Of a DNA stretch of 64,000 nucleotides, positions 10,906-22,780 are shown piece by piece; position 1 is the first letter of the stretch, and each line of letters opens with the position of its first letter. Position numbers and translations under genes: made by a program. The notes beneath the pieces were generated by a model. It worked only from the letters and a program-made list of their open reading frames with translations. It searched no databases and had not been told where the DNA came from. Source of the DNA: Chrysomallon squamiferum. Lineage: Eukaryota > Mollusca > Gastropoda > Neomphalida > Peltospiridae. The stretch lies in assembly GCA_012295275.1 (NCBI GenBank), contig CM022677.1, positions 14,921,943 through 14,985,942 of the forward strand, given 5' to 3'.

Positions 10906-11661
10906 ATACTTTAAATTTTGACATGTTTTTAATGTAAAATGAGTTTTTCCGCTTATATTCAAGTCTGCAATCAACACTAAATAATTTCTCCATATTATTT
11001 AAGTTAAAAAACTAATTAACTGTCTCACATGAATAAAGTATTATAAAATGTTCACCTAGGTAATAAAATTTTAAAAAACCCAAGCAAATAATAAACACAT
11101 CCACAAAAACATGCTCACACACTGACACACAAAACACCCACCCAAGGTAAAAGTGCTTTACCATATTAACACATGGTGGAGAGGAAGTTTCCTATCTGTT
11201 TATCAGTGAGTTTCTTTCTAAACAAAAACATTTTACACAGTAACTGTAATAATCACTAACACCAATTTTATATTTGTCTGCACCTGACACTAGAATGGAA
11301 ACAGGACAAGAACAGTTTTATCTCGTTGTTATTGTAAGTGTGGTTTATGTAGCCCTGCAGACATTTGGTGCAGAACAAGTGTCCTCGATACAGAACTCAC
11401 AGCTTGTCGGAAATTTCCATACAAAGTCAGCACAAAAGAATATCATCGGAATCTGAAGCTGTTGCCATATCTGTTAACAATAAAAATAAAAATAATAACA
11501 ACAACAACAACAACAACAACAACAGCAGCAGCAACAGCAGCTACAGCAGCAGCAGTAGCAAGGATATGGAAGACTTGAGAAGATAAAAAAGAAAATACAG
11601 AGAAAGGAAAATGTAAGAAAACAAAAGAAAAAGAAATAATAATAATAATAATAATAATAAC

Positions 11662-11699
<38 letters not shown>

Positions 11700-12024
11700 C
11701 GACAAAAAAAAAAGCCAACACAATGCCATCCTTATTTAAGTACATCAGTGAAAACAAAGATCTGAATAAATTCTGAAGAGCTCTCAATTCAGCAACAAAT
11801 AATTTACATTATTTTTTCTTACAAAATATCTAAATTAACAGCCTTTTTCAACAATGTATATCTGATTAGGGCTAATAAGAAAAATAAAAAATACAAGTAA
11901 TGAGATAACAGTTAACATTAGCTTCTGACAAAAATATTACATTCTGATTATTTTTCACCTTAATTTTTTTATACAAATATCATTATCATCTTTGTCAGTT
12001 AGAGAAAAGACAGTGTCAACTCAC
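10906..12024. other. Non-coding spacer with CAA/CAG and TAA tracts
   Basis: It contains CAA/CAG-rich sequence at 11489-11560 and (TAA)n at 11637-11695. A short plus-strand frame at 11295-11456 has a hydrophobic start (QFYLVVIVSVVYVAL) but no supporting splice or homology signal. A degraded 3' end of the IRAG/LRMP-like pseudogene may be hidden here, but I could not identify it. Confidence 0.5.
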
Positions 12025-12122
12025 TTGATCTCTTCAAGTTCTGTTTGATATTGTTTGTGTGATTGTTTAATGTTCCCAACATGAGTAACCATTACCTCCA
12101 TTGTACAACTGAGTCTCATCTC
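12025..12122 (-). pseudogene. IRAG/LRMP-like pseudogene segment 6 (coiled coil)
   Basis: The acceptor is TTTTTGTAG and the donor AA|GTGAGT. It is open throughout: EMRLSCTMEVMVTHVGNIKQ then SHKQYQTELEEIK. It continues the coiled coil of segment 5 without a visible lesion. Confidence 0.65.
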
Positions 12123-12546
12123 CTACAAAAACACACACACTTATATTTGTACTGATTTTACTTGTAGAATTCTCTGGTTATTAATTATTGCTCCTTTTAT
12201 AAATAAATAAAAATAAATAAATAAAATAAAGTAAAAAAGTTAGAGTAAAGTAAAAAGAATCTTAAAATCAGACTGCCATTTCATGGCAGGTGTCTTTATA
12301 ACTGAACAAATAATTAGTCCTTAGTGATTCTATGGATTCTTTCAATAAATGAGATCTTATATGGCAGACAAAGCATCAGTATACAATAATTGCTAATCAT
12401 TTTCATGATTTTACAAAAACAAATATATTACATTTTTATGTATGTTGCTTAATTCAGTGTAAGAAACCTATTTTGCAAAAGACTGAAGAAATATTTAAAA
12501 CTGAAATAAAATGAAAAGGTTTGCAATGAATAATGTAATTAAATAC

Positions 12547-12677
12547 CTGCTGGACAGCACCAAATACTTCAACTCTACTGGAGACTCGAGCTACTCTTTG
12601 TTCCAGTATATCAATCTGAGTTTGTATTTATCAACAGTTTCTTGAATATTTTTATCCTTAACAAGCTGATTTAACTT
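12547..12677 (-). pseudogene. IRAG/LRMP-like pseudogene segment 5 (coiled coil)
   Basis: The acceptor is TTATTTTCAG. It starts KLNQLVKDKNIQETVDKY, shifts by one base, and continues QTQIDILEQRVARVSSRVEV then FGAVQQ to CAG|GTATTT. The second part is the most diagnostic block for the IRAG/LRMP family. Confidence 0.65.
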
Positions 12678-13061
12678 CTGAAAATAAACAGTTTAAATCC
12701 ACAGTTTAGTATATTGGTTTCTTCAGTTCCTATAAATACATGAAGAAAGATCTGAATGTCTTTCAGTAAATACTAACATTTCCTTGTTATAAAACAGTTC
12801 AATAAATTAAAACAGCATGAATCAATATAATTATAGTAAACTAAAAATTGAAACATAATCTTTTTTAAATCTTTTGTTTTGTATTCTAATGATGCAGTTA
12901 TCAATTCAAATTATTTACTGAAAAATAATCTAAAGAGATAAAAAAACATGTCTAAAATAAAGATGAATTTGATACACATAATTAAGAATTTTTCATTCAG
13001 AAACACCTTCAACAAAATTAACATAAATCTGTTTTTCTTTATGAACTGATTTCACACATAC

Positions 13062-13167
13062 CTCAACATTATTCCTTAAGCCATGTAGTTCTTAGTCCAA
13101 GTTCTTTTCAGCAATGTCCCACGACCTTTCTTGACTCTTTTCTCTGCTCTTGAGTTAATTTGTCCAT
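13062..13167 (-). pseudogene. IRAG/LRMP-like pseudogene segment 4
   Basis: It encodes KLTQEQRKESRK, then after a one-base shift SWDIAEKNLD, an in-frame TAA, and ELHGLRNNVE up to the GAG|GTATGT donor. The TAA probably replaced a CAA (Gln). The charged heptad-like pattern fits a coiled coil. Confidence 0.55.
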
Positions 13168-13776
13168 CTTGAAGGTCAGGAATTCAAAATAGTTAAAATA
13201 CCAAAAATAAACTGTAATATATAAATTCAATCAAATGCTAATGTAAGAACATTCAAGTCACATTACACTGAAAATAATAAAGTATGTTAATAAAATAATA
13301 AGCAGACATTTTATTAGTTGGACATCATTTTGTAACTAGGAAACATAAATTCCCTGATAGTCTGAGCAAGAGATACATATTCTGTGTGTACATGAGTGAG
13401 TGTGCGTGTGTGTTTGTTTGATTTATAACATTTCTATCTATAATGTGGCTTTTTAAATAGGAAAACTATCTCTTTTCATAAGCTTGTTATTTCATTTTCA
13501 GACTAAACTGAGTGAAGATTGTCTAGTGTAATAAGTTAAAGATAAATGTGTAAGAAGAAAAATTATTACTACATTTAATAAAAACTGAAAGCATCCACCA
13601 TCTCCAAAACAAAGAACCTACACTTACTGAATAAATAATCATTTTTCACATATGTATTGTTTATCGCACTGAAAGATCTCAATGGCAAACATTGTTTATA
13701 TCATTAATCTAAAATAACAAGTAAATCACATCTTTAAGTAAAATTCTAAGTAAATGCATAATAAAAATGTACTCAC

Positions 13777-13806
13777 TTTGACTTCTTCATCTGATAAGTT
13801 GGTGAA
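13777..13806 (-). pseudogene. IRAG/LRMP-like pseudogene segment 3 (30-nt exon)
   Basis: A tiny exon between TTTCTTTCAG and GTGAGT, read as FTNLSDEEVK. This resembles the acidic LSEEE-type lead-in before the family's coiled coil. Phase relative to segment 2 is inconsistent, fitting a decayed gene. Confidence 0.4.
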
Positions 13807-14796
13807 CTGAAAGAAAAATATACAGCTGAGACAGTTGCCCTAATTCATTGTCAAAAATCCCACAATAAGGACAAATGATTATTTTTAAGAACTGTTAGTG
13901 AATCACAACAATTTGACAGAACTTGAACTAAAAAATAATTTACAGTGACACATGATAACTATATCATAATAGATACCAATGCTTTTCAGTTCTAATGACA
14001 AAATGTTAATGTCATTCTGCACTAGGTATGTGAATTCAGTCATTATGATTGCATGCTGCATTGGAACACTTAGAACTGATTCTATACATCTAATTTTAGA
14101 TTTGATTAAAAATATAAGTTAATAATCTGGCTACAGCATTAAATTTATCCACAATAATAATCTTTTAATCCCAAAAGATAACGAGAATTCTAATTAATTA
14201 ATAATAATAAATTGCTAATGTTTTGAATGAGATGATATAATTAATTCATAAAAAATATATATATATCAGATTTGAATCCTGAACGAAATAATTCAGACAA
14301 TCGTATGATACTGCAACACTGACAAGGAAACTAATCACCTCTATGTCATCTCATATATAAAGTTTTCACTGGTAGGAAACAGAGTTGTAAGGATTTACAC
14401 CTGCTTCTTCCTTATCAGTGGCAGTTTATAACATAATTACCACCAACTTGATGTCTGTGCATTTGGAAGGTACATTTTTCAGGAATATCGTGGAATTTTT
14501 ATAAAACAGAATCAGGAAATGAAGTACTGGTTTTACATGTTTGTTTTATTTTAATTATTATTTTTCTTATTGTTGTGGTGGTGGTGGTTGTTGCTGTTGC
14601 TATTATTACTATTCATGTTGTTGTTACATATTTATAAATAATTATTTAAAATTCTATTTTTCTTCATTAAAAAAAATCAAAAAATAAATTTAATATCCCT
14701 TCATTTCCCTGCAAAAATATAAATTAAGAACATTTAAAGATATCAAACAAACTACATAAGTATACAATCTACTGATGTGTCTATTGTCTGACTTAC

Positions 14797-14881
14797 CTGA
14801 AAGGTCTTCCAAGGTAGTTAGGAAAATCCTCTGAAATGCTGGACATCACAACATCCAAAGTTTGTGCTGGTGGTATGATAG
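14797..14881 (-). pseudogene. IRAG/LRMP-like pseudogene segment 2
   Basis: 85 nt between an AAATATAG acceptor and a CAG|GTAAGT donor, open in one frame: IIPPAQTLDVVMSSISEDFP followed by NYLGRPF. There are no internal lesions. The exit phase does not match the next segment unless one base has been lost. Confidence 0.5.
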
Positions 14882-16217
14882 CTATATTTAAACAACTATC
14901 TTGTTTCATGTGCAAGTCACTGTTTTCTACTATTTAGCCAGATTTGTCTAAATAAACAAATATAAAACAAAAAGTATTAAAAAAATCTGGTATAATTTTC
15001 TTATGTGATTAATTAATTTATCATAAATATAATTTCTGCTATACACTGGAACAAACATAAGACTTCTTCACAGCCATCTGGACTTATATACTATTAGTTA
15101 GAATCATCCAGACTATAACAAAAAAATACCTCTACACCTCTACACCATTACTATCTGATCTACTTAGTAAAAATAGGATGATCCTGTAACCAGACCAAAG
15201 AATGTAAACAAACATACCGTAATTACATTATTTATGTTTACTTTTCAAATAGTAAATGTCAAGCTTTAATTTCTCAGTCATAAGTAGGACTATTTTAATA
15301 ATGATTTTTTCTTTCACTATACTGGGAAAATGGTATAACAAATGAGATAGAAATATCACAAAGAATTTTCTCAATCTGACGCTTATCAACTTAATATTAT
15401 ATTTACTGGCTCAACAACTCTATTTTTTCTTATCACAGACTAGAAATGTATGCTTATTTTGCATAATAAAATCTTTTGTGAGAACAAATTCATATATATA
15501 GTTGACCAGATTCATATTTCAGCTTATAAAGGAAAACATGTATTGATCATTAACCTTTGACGTAAAATTTAAAAATATTCTTCAGAAACTCATCATTTTT
15601 TTAACATCCCAGTCATCCAAACAGAACTTTGGTATGATTTGGCGACTGGCCATTACAAGCCCTGCATTGATATGTACATATGTACTTAAACACATTACTA
15701 TTATTACCATTATTTATTATTATAAAACATATCCAGACTACTTACTTCAGAACATGTAGTAGTAGTAATAATAATAAGATAAAAAAGGGGGAAGTAAAAT
15801 AAAACAAAACAAAATGTAAATAAATAAATTACAATTAACAATTAGTACATTTTAAGCTATGGTCTGTCTTCTATTGATCTGTCTTCTCTCTGATTATTCC
15901 ATTTTTACTATCTGTCTAACTATAATATTATGATTACTTATCAAGCCGACTGTTTCTCATGCAGTCTGTATAATCTACATCTATGTATCAATCCATCATC
16001 TATCTTTCATCTGTCAGTGTTTATAGACATTTAAAACATTTTTTATTGAAGTTAAAATAAACAATGTTTATCACTTAACCTGTTCTATAATTCTAAATAT
16101 ACAGTGAGCTTCTCTTTAAAGTAAATATTTTGAAATCATCTCTCAGATTCAGTTATCTGGTATACCTTTACCTTCACCCGATTTTCTCTAATAAATTTAT
16201 TTAAAAAGGGCACTTAC

Positions 16218-16370
16218 CTGGAAACCCATCCATATTTCTTCCTATCTACTGCGCTTCTTGTTTACAATAAAAGTTGACATAATCTTTACACCTCTTCTTT
16301 TCAATATCAGTCTGTGATGTAGATAATAGCACATCTCCTTAATTTCAGGAGTTCTCACTTCTTCCTTTTT
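16218..16370 (-). pseudogene. IRAG/LRMP-like pseudogene segment 1
   Basis: On the minus strand the frame reads EEVRTPEIK, shifts by one base, then GDVLLSTSQTDIEKKRCKDY and onwards to YCKQEAQ, an in-frame TAG, IGRNMDGFP and a perfect CAG|GTAAGT donor. The 5' boundary is uncertain. Residual coding character on both sides of the lesions points to a decayed exon. Confidence 0.5.
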
Positions 16371-16783
16371 AATAGAAACAAAAAAAAATATACATTAATC
16401 TTCACTTTTCACTATGGACTGTGCTTTTTATAAAGTTAAAATTGAGATTTAATGTGCTGCTTTATCAGCTTTCCAAAAACTTAAATAAGGAAAAAGTATT
16501 AACACATTAAAACGATTTTTTTTTTGTTGTAAGTTTCACATTAATTATGGACTGTGAAGAATGTATATTTTACTCAATTTACTGTTTCACTGTTGATTAT
16601 AAAATTATTATACTCTTATACCACCATAAAATTTCAAAAATAAGTTTTTATTGTTATTGTGAATGAAACTGGTTTGGAAAATCAATATTTATATATCTTC
16701 CATTGTTAATAATGAAACATGCATAGATTGTTCAATATTAATTTTCATATTGCATTCTTATTTATTTATTTTAAATTTTCTGA

Positions 16784-16785
<2 letters not shown>

Positions 16786-16840
<55 letters not shown>

Positions 16841-16850
16841 AATAAATAAA
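16786..16850. repeat. (TAA)n microsatellite
   Basis: About 15 TAA units followed by TAAA units. Positions 16371-18051 otherwise hold AT-rich sequence with no gene that I can support. Confidence 0.95.
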
Positions 16851-18051
16851 ATAAAAGCTAAAAAAAAGTTTGTTTGGGTCAAATTTCTGTTGTTTTAGAA
16901 AATGAGAACTGATATAAACATACAATCTTAGAGGTACTTAGTTCCGAATCGTGAGCGTCCCCAATCGTTTGTCTTTATTTTATTTTTTATTATTATTATT
17001 ATTATTATTTTTTTTTTTTTTTGTATCATGCCTACCTTGATGTCATTAACATTATTAATAAGTGAATATTTCTTATCAGCGAACTCAAAATGATCTGTTA
17101 TCGTTCAATGCTAAACGAAGACAAAAATGTGAATATCGAGAACGCTTCCATACTAATGTGACATTTTATTAACAGAACTTGTTTCACAGAACAGCTAAGT
17201 AGGAGTAATTTTACACGGCGTTAGGAAAATAATTTATGTTACATGTTTTATGTTGTAAACAGAGGCGTAGCTGTAATATTATGTATTGAAAACACAGTAT
17301 TGAAAAATAGAGGTATTGTTTTTTAATTAACAATATTAGATAATTTTATTTTGCATAATAAATAAATAAATAAATAATAAGCTTAATGTTTCATTAACAG
17401 GTATAACGTATCTAACAAGTTGAATAATGAATCAACGTTTAATAATGCGGAAACCTTTATCTCAATAATCTTGAAGAGCTCATAAAAAGTTGTTGTCTGA
17501 GAATGAGATTTATCTTTCCGCATTATTCTCGTTTTTTTTTTATTAAGATAGTAGAATTACAGATGAGAGGTGAGAGGCTAGATTAAGATGAATTAATTTC
17601 ACCATGTTACTGATATTTGAAAGTGCATCTTTCTTAAAAGTCTAGAACATAGAGAAACATTAATAGACGTTTTTATTATTAAAAGTAAAGTGAAAAGGCG
17701 AGGATGCGCGAGATGAATCTTGTTTATTACAACACAAGTTCTGTAAATATACTGCGCTATTACAGATTAATTCTTAATTAACTGTAGAAAGTGATAATCT
17801 ATTATCTCCCCTAAAAATTAATTACATTATTAGACAATTAATATTCAACTAGGAATAATCTAGAGAGCTATATATAAATGTAAAACATTATGGTTCTTTC
17901 GCTGAATTTAAATGTATTAGTATAAACAGGTCTGGTTGAAGCAAATATACTGTAAATATTGTGGTTCAGTTCCATTATATGTGGCAAACAGCTCTCACCA
18001 TAATAAAATATAATGTTATTTTTGGGGTCAAAACTTACTAATACTAATAAA

Positions 18052-18251
18052 NNNNNNNNNNNNNNNNNNNNNNNNNNNNNNNNNNNNNNNNNNNNNNNNN
18101 NNNNNNNNNNNNNNNNNNNNNNNNNNNNNNNNNNNNNNNNNNNNNNNNNNNNNNNNNNNNNNNNNNNNNNNNNNNNNNNNNNNNNNNNNNNNNNNNNNNN
18201 NNNNNNNNNNNNNNNNNNNNNNNNNNNNNNNNNNNNNNNNNNNNNNNNNNN
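18052..18251. other. Assembly gap (200 N)
   Basis: A run of exactly 200 N. The fixed length suggests a scaffolding placeholder, so the true distance and order across it are unknown. Confidence 0.98.
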
Positions 18252-18304
18252 AAATAATAACAACCAAAAAACAAGCTGTTAGGAAACACTGAACTAGAGT
18301 TTAT

Positions 18305-18329
18305 GATAATAATAATAATAATAATAATA

Positions 18330-18376
<47 letters not shown>
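18305..18376. repeat. (TAA)n/(TGA)n compound microsatellite
   Basis: TAA repeats pass directly into about 15 TGA repeats, just downstream of copy B. The 18,400-18,440 stretch is CAA- and A-rich. Confidence 0.95.
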
Positions 18377-18844
18377 ATAGGATGAAACACTGCTAATATA
18401 TAAAACAACAACAACAACAACAACAAAAATTAAAAAAAAGAAAAAAAGAAAAAAAAGAAACTCTGGTCTGAGACCCTGTTACCATAGGTTTAAAAAAACA
18501 CCTCCTAGCAGAAACAAATTTTGCATCAAAATATCGATCGAGTTACTAGTGAGATTGTTTTCAATACAAATTTTCCAGAACAAAATAAACAGAACAGCTG
18601 TTTTTAGAAACGTTGTTGTTGTTGTCGCAATCGTCGTGGACGTTGTCAAATATTTCGGATTTCCTAGTGGGAATTAGATTGTTAGACGAGGCAGTATGTC
18701 TGCACAAACTGGGCACTGGTAAAGCCGACGTAGCAGTATCAAGCGATGTCGTAGTTTCACCGTCAGATTGGTTAAGATAGCTGACTATAAGGTTCTGATG
18801 TTGTTGTTGATATTGCAGGGTTTCTGTCCATGGTGTTGTAGTCT

Positions 18845-19445
18845 TCATATAATTGAGGTGGATGTAGGCGTCAGATAGTCGTCTTTGTTTTTGCTTGTGC
18901 TGTCGTAGCCGCTGTCTTTGTCGAAACCAAACTGGCTGTAGACATGAGACGTAGTTGCTACCGTTTCCTTATCGTAGGTATCATAGTCACCGTTGTCGTC
19001 CCCAGCAAGGTTGTTGTAGATGTTAGATGTACGAGTTGTCGTATTTGTTGTGTCTATGTTGTTGTAGTCTCCGTCATGGCTGCCTGAGAGATGATTGTCC
19101 ACTTCAGACGTTGTAGTAGTAGCTGTCTTGATATCCGCTGTGTCGTAGTCTCCAGTAGATCTGCTATTGGGAACTGCTTTAACATCTGCGATGTCGTAGT
19201 CGTTATCATTTCTGTTTTCCATGTTGACTGTAACTCCGCTAGGGACGTTGCAGTAAACACTGTGATTTCCTTGTTTTTCTGTTTCATATTTATGATCTGT
19301 CGACGTCGATGTCGTTGTTATATCAAAACTCGAATATGTGTGATCACGTTGTAAATGTTCAGTAGAGCTGATTTCATTGTTTCTTTTGTTAAAATTAATT
19401 CTTGATTCTGGTAACTTCTGAGAATTAAAACAAAATCGACGTGTT
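18845..19445 (-). CDS. Copy B exon 10: cytoplasmic tyrosine-repeat tail (early stop)
   Basis: It enters in phase 2 with RTRRFCFNSQKLPESRINF. Repeated motifs follow: NDYDIAD, GDYDTAD, GDYNNID, SNIYNNL, GDYDTYD, SHVYSQF, SGYDSTS. It then runs out of the family frame (LTPTSTSII) and stops at 18845. From 18848 to 18561 another frame continues the ancestral C terminus, with SLCRHTASSNN and VYFVLEN. The same small deletion just before this point is shared with copy D, so the frameshift predates that duplication. Confidence 0.8.
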
Positions 19446-19970
19446 CTGAAAAATGAAGATATTATTTAAATATAAACTGTGAAATACTAAATTATTTTTA
19501 TTATACGAGTTTCTGTCGTGACGACTCTGATAATTCAAAGGAAAAACTATTTTACATTTCAAATTAAACTGACGTTAACTGAGAAGAATAACAGTGAAAT
19601 ACGTAGATTCTTTTTTTACTTCCACTCATATTTTTTCTATCTTTTACTTTGTTTCATACTTTTCTTTCTTTCATTCATATCTCTCTCATTCTTTAACACC
19701 TTTTTTTTCTTTCGTTTATTCATGTCTTTCTTTTTTTGGTCTTTCTTGTCTTTCTATCTTTCATTCATATATATCTTTTTCTTTCGTTCATAGCATTCTT
19801 TCTCTATTCTTTCTTTTGTTTTAGCTTTTGTAACAAACATAATCAAGAACACATCACTTTTCTTTCTTTTTCATTCATTCATTGTTTTTCATTCTCTATT
19901 TTTTCTTTCATATTTAATGCTATTTGTTTTCTGTTTTTTCTGTTTCTGATTGAGTACAGAAAATCCTCAC

Positions 19971-20046
19971 CGTTTACTCCAAACTACGACGACAACAATG
20001 ACGACCAACACTGCTACAGCAGCAGCGACACCACCACCGACATATG
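19971..20046 (-). CDS. Copy B exon 9: transmembrane segment
   Basis: 76 nt, phase 1 to 2. It encodes AYVGGGVAAAVAVLVVIV followed by VVVVWSKR: a Gly-rich start, ~20 hydrophobic residues, then a basic stop-transfer. Confidence 0.9.
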
Positions 20047-20105
20047 CTGAAAATAGTTACATAATAACATTGATTTTAAACTAAGAACAATTAACTATGT
20101 AAAGG

Positions 20106-20285
20106 TATGTATGTATGTATGCACGTATGTATGTATGTATGTATGTATTTATGTATATATATATATATATATGTATTTATGTATGTATGTATGTATGCAT
20201 GCACGTATGTATGTATGTATGCATGTATGCATGCACATATGTATGTATGTATGTATGTATTTATTTATCTATTTATTTATTTATT
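20106..20285. repeat. (TATG)n/(TATT)n microsatellite in copy B intron
   Basis: TATG units interrupted by TATA and TGCA variants, ending in TTAT repeats. All three frames are open only because the unit lacks stops. Confidence 0.95.
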
Positions 20286-20891
20286 TTTATTTACTATACT
20301 TATTACTAAAATAATTTTACTAATTTTATCACAAATATGAGCATTCATGCCCTATTTTCAATTCCAATTATATGAAACAATCTTTTTAAATACAAATATT
20401 AAATAAGATAGAGGGGGAAAAAAGAATAATTAAAAGAATGAAAATATATTTAATTAATTTTAATAAGATTAGCAGAATAAATCTAGTAAATTAACACAAA
20501 GCTAGCAACGCAGAGTTAGTAAATTAAAATAATCCTTGTAAATTAAATAAGTCATCTAGCAGACAGAAACTGGGTATAAAAATAAAAATAAATAAACTTA
20601 ATTAACTTAAACAAATCTAGTAAATGAATACTAGTCATAAAATCAATAAAATTAATTTAGGTTATTAAAAGTAGTAAATAAATCTAATAATTTGAAACTA
20701 AGAATTACATTTAGTAAAAGTTGTAAATAAATCTAGTAAATTAAAAACTAGAAAATTAAATCTAATAAACTGACACAAGTAAATAAATAAATCATGGAAT
20801 AAATAAATAAATAAAATATAGTCAAATGCATGTAGTAAATTAAATTTAGTTACATAAATCTGTTAAACACAATAGTAAAATTAAAACTAAC

Positions 20892-20966
20892 CTGACGAAT
20901 TTGATGAATGTTCTGTCTCACCGGATTGTTTTGTTGGAATTATCTCCCCTGGTGTACTTACGTCAA
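20892..20966 (-). CDS. Copy B exon 8: short stalk
   Basis: 75 nt, phase 1-1. It encodes DVSTPGEIIPTKQSGE, then TEHSSNSS. It corresponds to one unit of the 26-residue repeat present three times in copy D. Confidence 0.75.
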
Positions 20967-21330
20967 CTGTAAATATACAAAATATTGACTCTAGAAGATA
21001 TTATTATAATTTTTTTTATGAAAAAAGTTTCTTTGTCTTCTGTTAAATTTATTATTATTATTATTAGTAGTAGTAGTAGAAGTAGTAGTAGTAATAGTAG
21101 TAGTAGTAGCGGTCGTAGTAGTAGTAGTATTATAAATGATAGATAACTGGTTTTGAAATTAGAAGATTTATGATTCCTTAACATACGTACATAACACATA
21201 TATAACACATACATACACTTTCCTAGAAATATACAAATTTGTATATGGGTCTGTTTGTCTATAATTATTATTAATTAATAAACAAATCGACTTTTTAACA
21301 ATTTGTTTTACTGTGTTGTTTTATACTTAC

Positions 21331-21459
21331 ATTTCTGACAAATAGCTGCAGTCTTTTGGTCTGATTTGTAATTGTAATATAATTTGTTATTTTCAGTAAA
21401 CCACACCATCCTTTTAAGATCACCTTCTGAAACAGTTTTCTGAAACGATACTACACTAC
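21331..21459 (-). CDS. Copy B exon 7: second half of CTLD
   Basis: 129 nt, phase 1-1. It encodes a segment with LKRMVWFTENNKLYYNY and the terminal TAAICQK. Trp, then Tyr-rich strands and a final Cys fit the C-terminal half of a CTLD. No canonical EPN or QPD Ca2+/sugar motif is seen, so sugar binding by this CTLD is not assured. Confidence 0.8.
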
Positions 21460-21689
21460 CTGCAAGATTTAAAACAAGTACGTTAGAATTTTGTTTTACA
21501 CAGAGGAAGAACTAACAATAAATACTGAATGTCTATTCTTTGTCGCTTTCAGCAGCAACACGAACATCTATTAAATAAAGATTATCAACAACAATGAAAA
21601 GATAAATATAACTAACACACAAAGACACAAACACATACTTCCACACAAACACAACACAACATATATACACATTTCTGTCTACAATTTAC

Positions 21690-21893
21690 CATCAATCCAC
21701 AGCAGTTTGACATCTCTGTGGAGTCCAATCCAGTAGTAAAGATTTGTTTGTAGCAGATTCTGCAGTGATGAGACTGTACTGCTGCTTACTTTAAACATGT
21801 CAAAATGTCTGCTTGCATAGTTCCATGACATCCTCCGCTACGAAACACAAGTTTTAGAATCACAGCTCATAAATGAGAAGAAAGATGAGTCAT
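21690..21893 (-). CDS. Copy B exon 6: first half of CTLD, with in-frame TAG
   Basis: 204 nt between a TTTTTAG acceptor and ATTGATG|GTAAAT, phase 1-1. It encodes SCDSKTCVS, then TAG (21838-21840), then RRMSWNYASRHFDMF, LYYWIGLHRD and LLWIDG. Both sides of the stop align with the sister exons, so the stop interrupts a real coding frame. Confidence 0.75.
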
Positions 21894-22072
21894 CTAAAAA
21901 CAGATAATGAAAATAATATTATAATGAAGGAATACTTCATTATATGTATTATTTATATTACATCGTTGTTCATTAATAATAATAATAAATAATAATAATA
22001 ATAATCGTCATCATCATCATCATCATTATGAGATTATTTATTTATTTATTCGAACTTTGTTAAAACTATTAC

Positions 22073-22207
22073 CTGTATAAAGTGTATATGCTTTGTAGCT
22101 GTCACAGTTTTTAAAACCAATTGTGAAACTGTTGTAATTGAGCCTGACGTAGCCGCAGCGCTTGATTCCGTCAGCGCTGTCGTCGATTGTAACTGAAGAC
22201 GGAAGAT
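22073..22207 (-). CDS. Copy B exon 5: CGYV Cys module
   Basis: 135 nt, phase 1-1. It encodes DLPSSVTIDDSADGIKRCGY followed by VRLNYNSFTIGFKNCDSY. The module lies between WSC and CTLD in every copy that keeps this region. Confidence 0.82.
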
Positions 22208-22438
22208 CTGTAATGAAGTAATTTATATATTGTTATAATTATCACTATATCGATGCATATTGATTCCAGACTCTATACATTCATTCATGTATTGATCTGT
22301 TCGTCCTTTCGGGCATTCGTTCTTTCATTCAGTCATTCGTATGTTCAAATATTCACACATTCGTTTGCTCTACTGATATTAATAAAATAATATAAAAAAG
22401 ATAAATATTTTAAAAATTGTTAAAGTTATTAGTGTCAC

Positions 22439-22568
22439 CTGTCCTATAAATAGAAATTGTGTTTCTTCCTCCGCAGTATTCTTCATATGTCCCTGCACAT
22501 CGAACTCGTTTTGTAGTTGACTTCACAGGACTTGCTGTGTCAGAGATGTTACAGTAACACCGCTTTCC
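22439..22568 (-). CDS. Copy B exon 4: second half of WSC domain
   Basis: 130 nt, phase 0 to 1. It encodes GKRCYCNISDTA, then RVRCAGTYEEYCGG and ISIYRT. The Cys spacing is typical of WSC carbohydrate-binding domains. Confidence 0.88.
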
Positions 22569-22780
22569 CTACAAAACACAAAGTAAGGAAGTAAATATAT
22601 AAATAAATAAATAATAATAACTAACTAACTAAGAAAGTAAATAAATAACAATAATATCAACAACAAAAAATCCCAGAAGTATGTGCAAATAAATTCGTAA
22701 TTTTTATTGTAATACGAACACAACAAGAAGAACAATAATAAGAAGAGCAACAAGAACAGTGGCAGTAGAAGTTTACAAAC

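Larger units (their letters stand above)
12025..16370 (-). pseudogene. IRAG/LRMP (JAW1/MRVI1)-like unprocessed pseudogene
   Basis: Six exon-like segments lie on the minus strand in order: 16218-16370, 14797-14881, 13777-13806, 13062-13167, 12547-12677 and 12025-12122. Most keep good splice sites (for example CAG|GTAAGT at 16218, GTAAGT at 14797, GTGAGT at 13777 and 12025). The last two encode a coiled coil with EQRVARVSSRVEVFGAVQQ joined to EMRLSC and MEVMVTHVGNIKQ, then QTELEEIK. I recognise this as the SRAExxGAxxQE ... VExMxxHVxNLK ... ELEELK signature of the IRAG1/LRMP family, which are ER-membrane IP3-receptor-associated proteins. The copy is dead: TAG in the first segment, one-base frameshifts in three segments, and TAA within 13062-13167. 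Introns are kept, so it arose by DNA duplication, not retroposition. The family call rests on remembered motif pattern. Confidence 0.65.

Noticed and set aside
11274-11456. Short frame with a hydrophobic start (possible secreted peptide)
   Set aside because: No downstream exon, no repeat of the frame elsewhere, and it runs into low-complexity CAA sequence; chance cannot be excluded.
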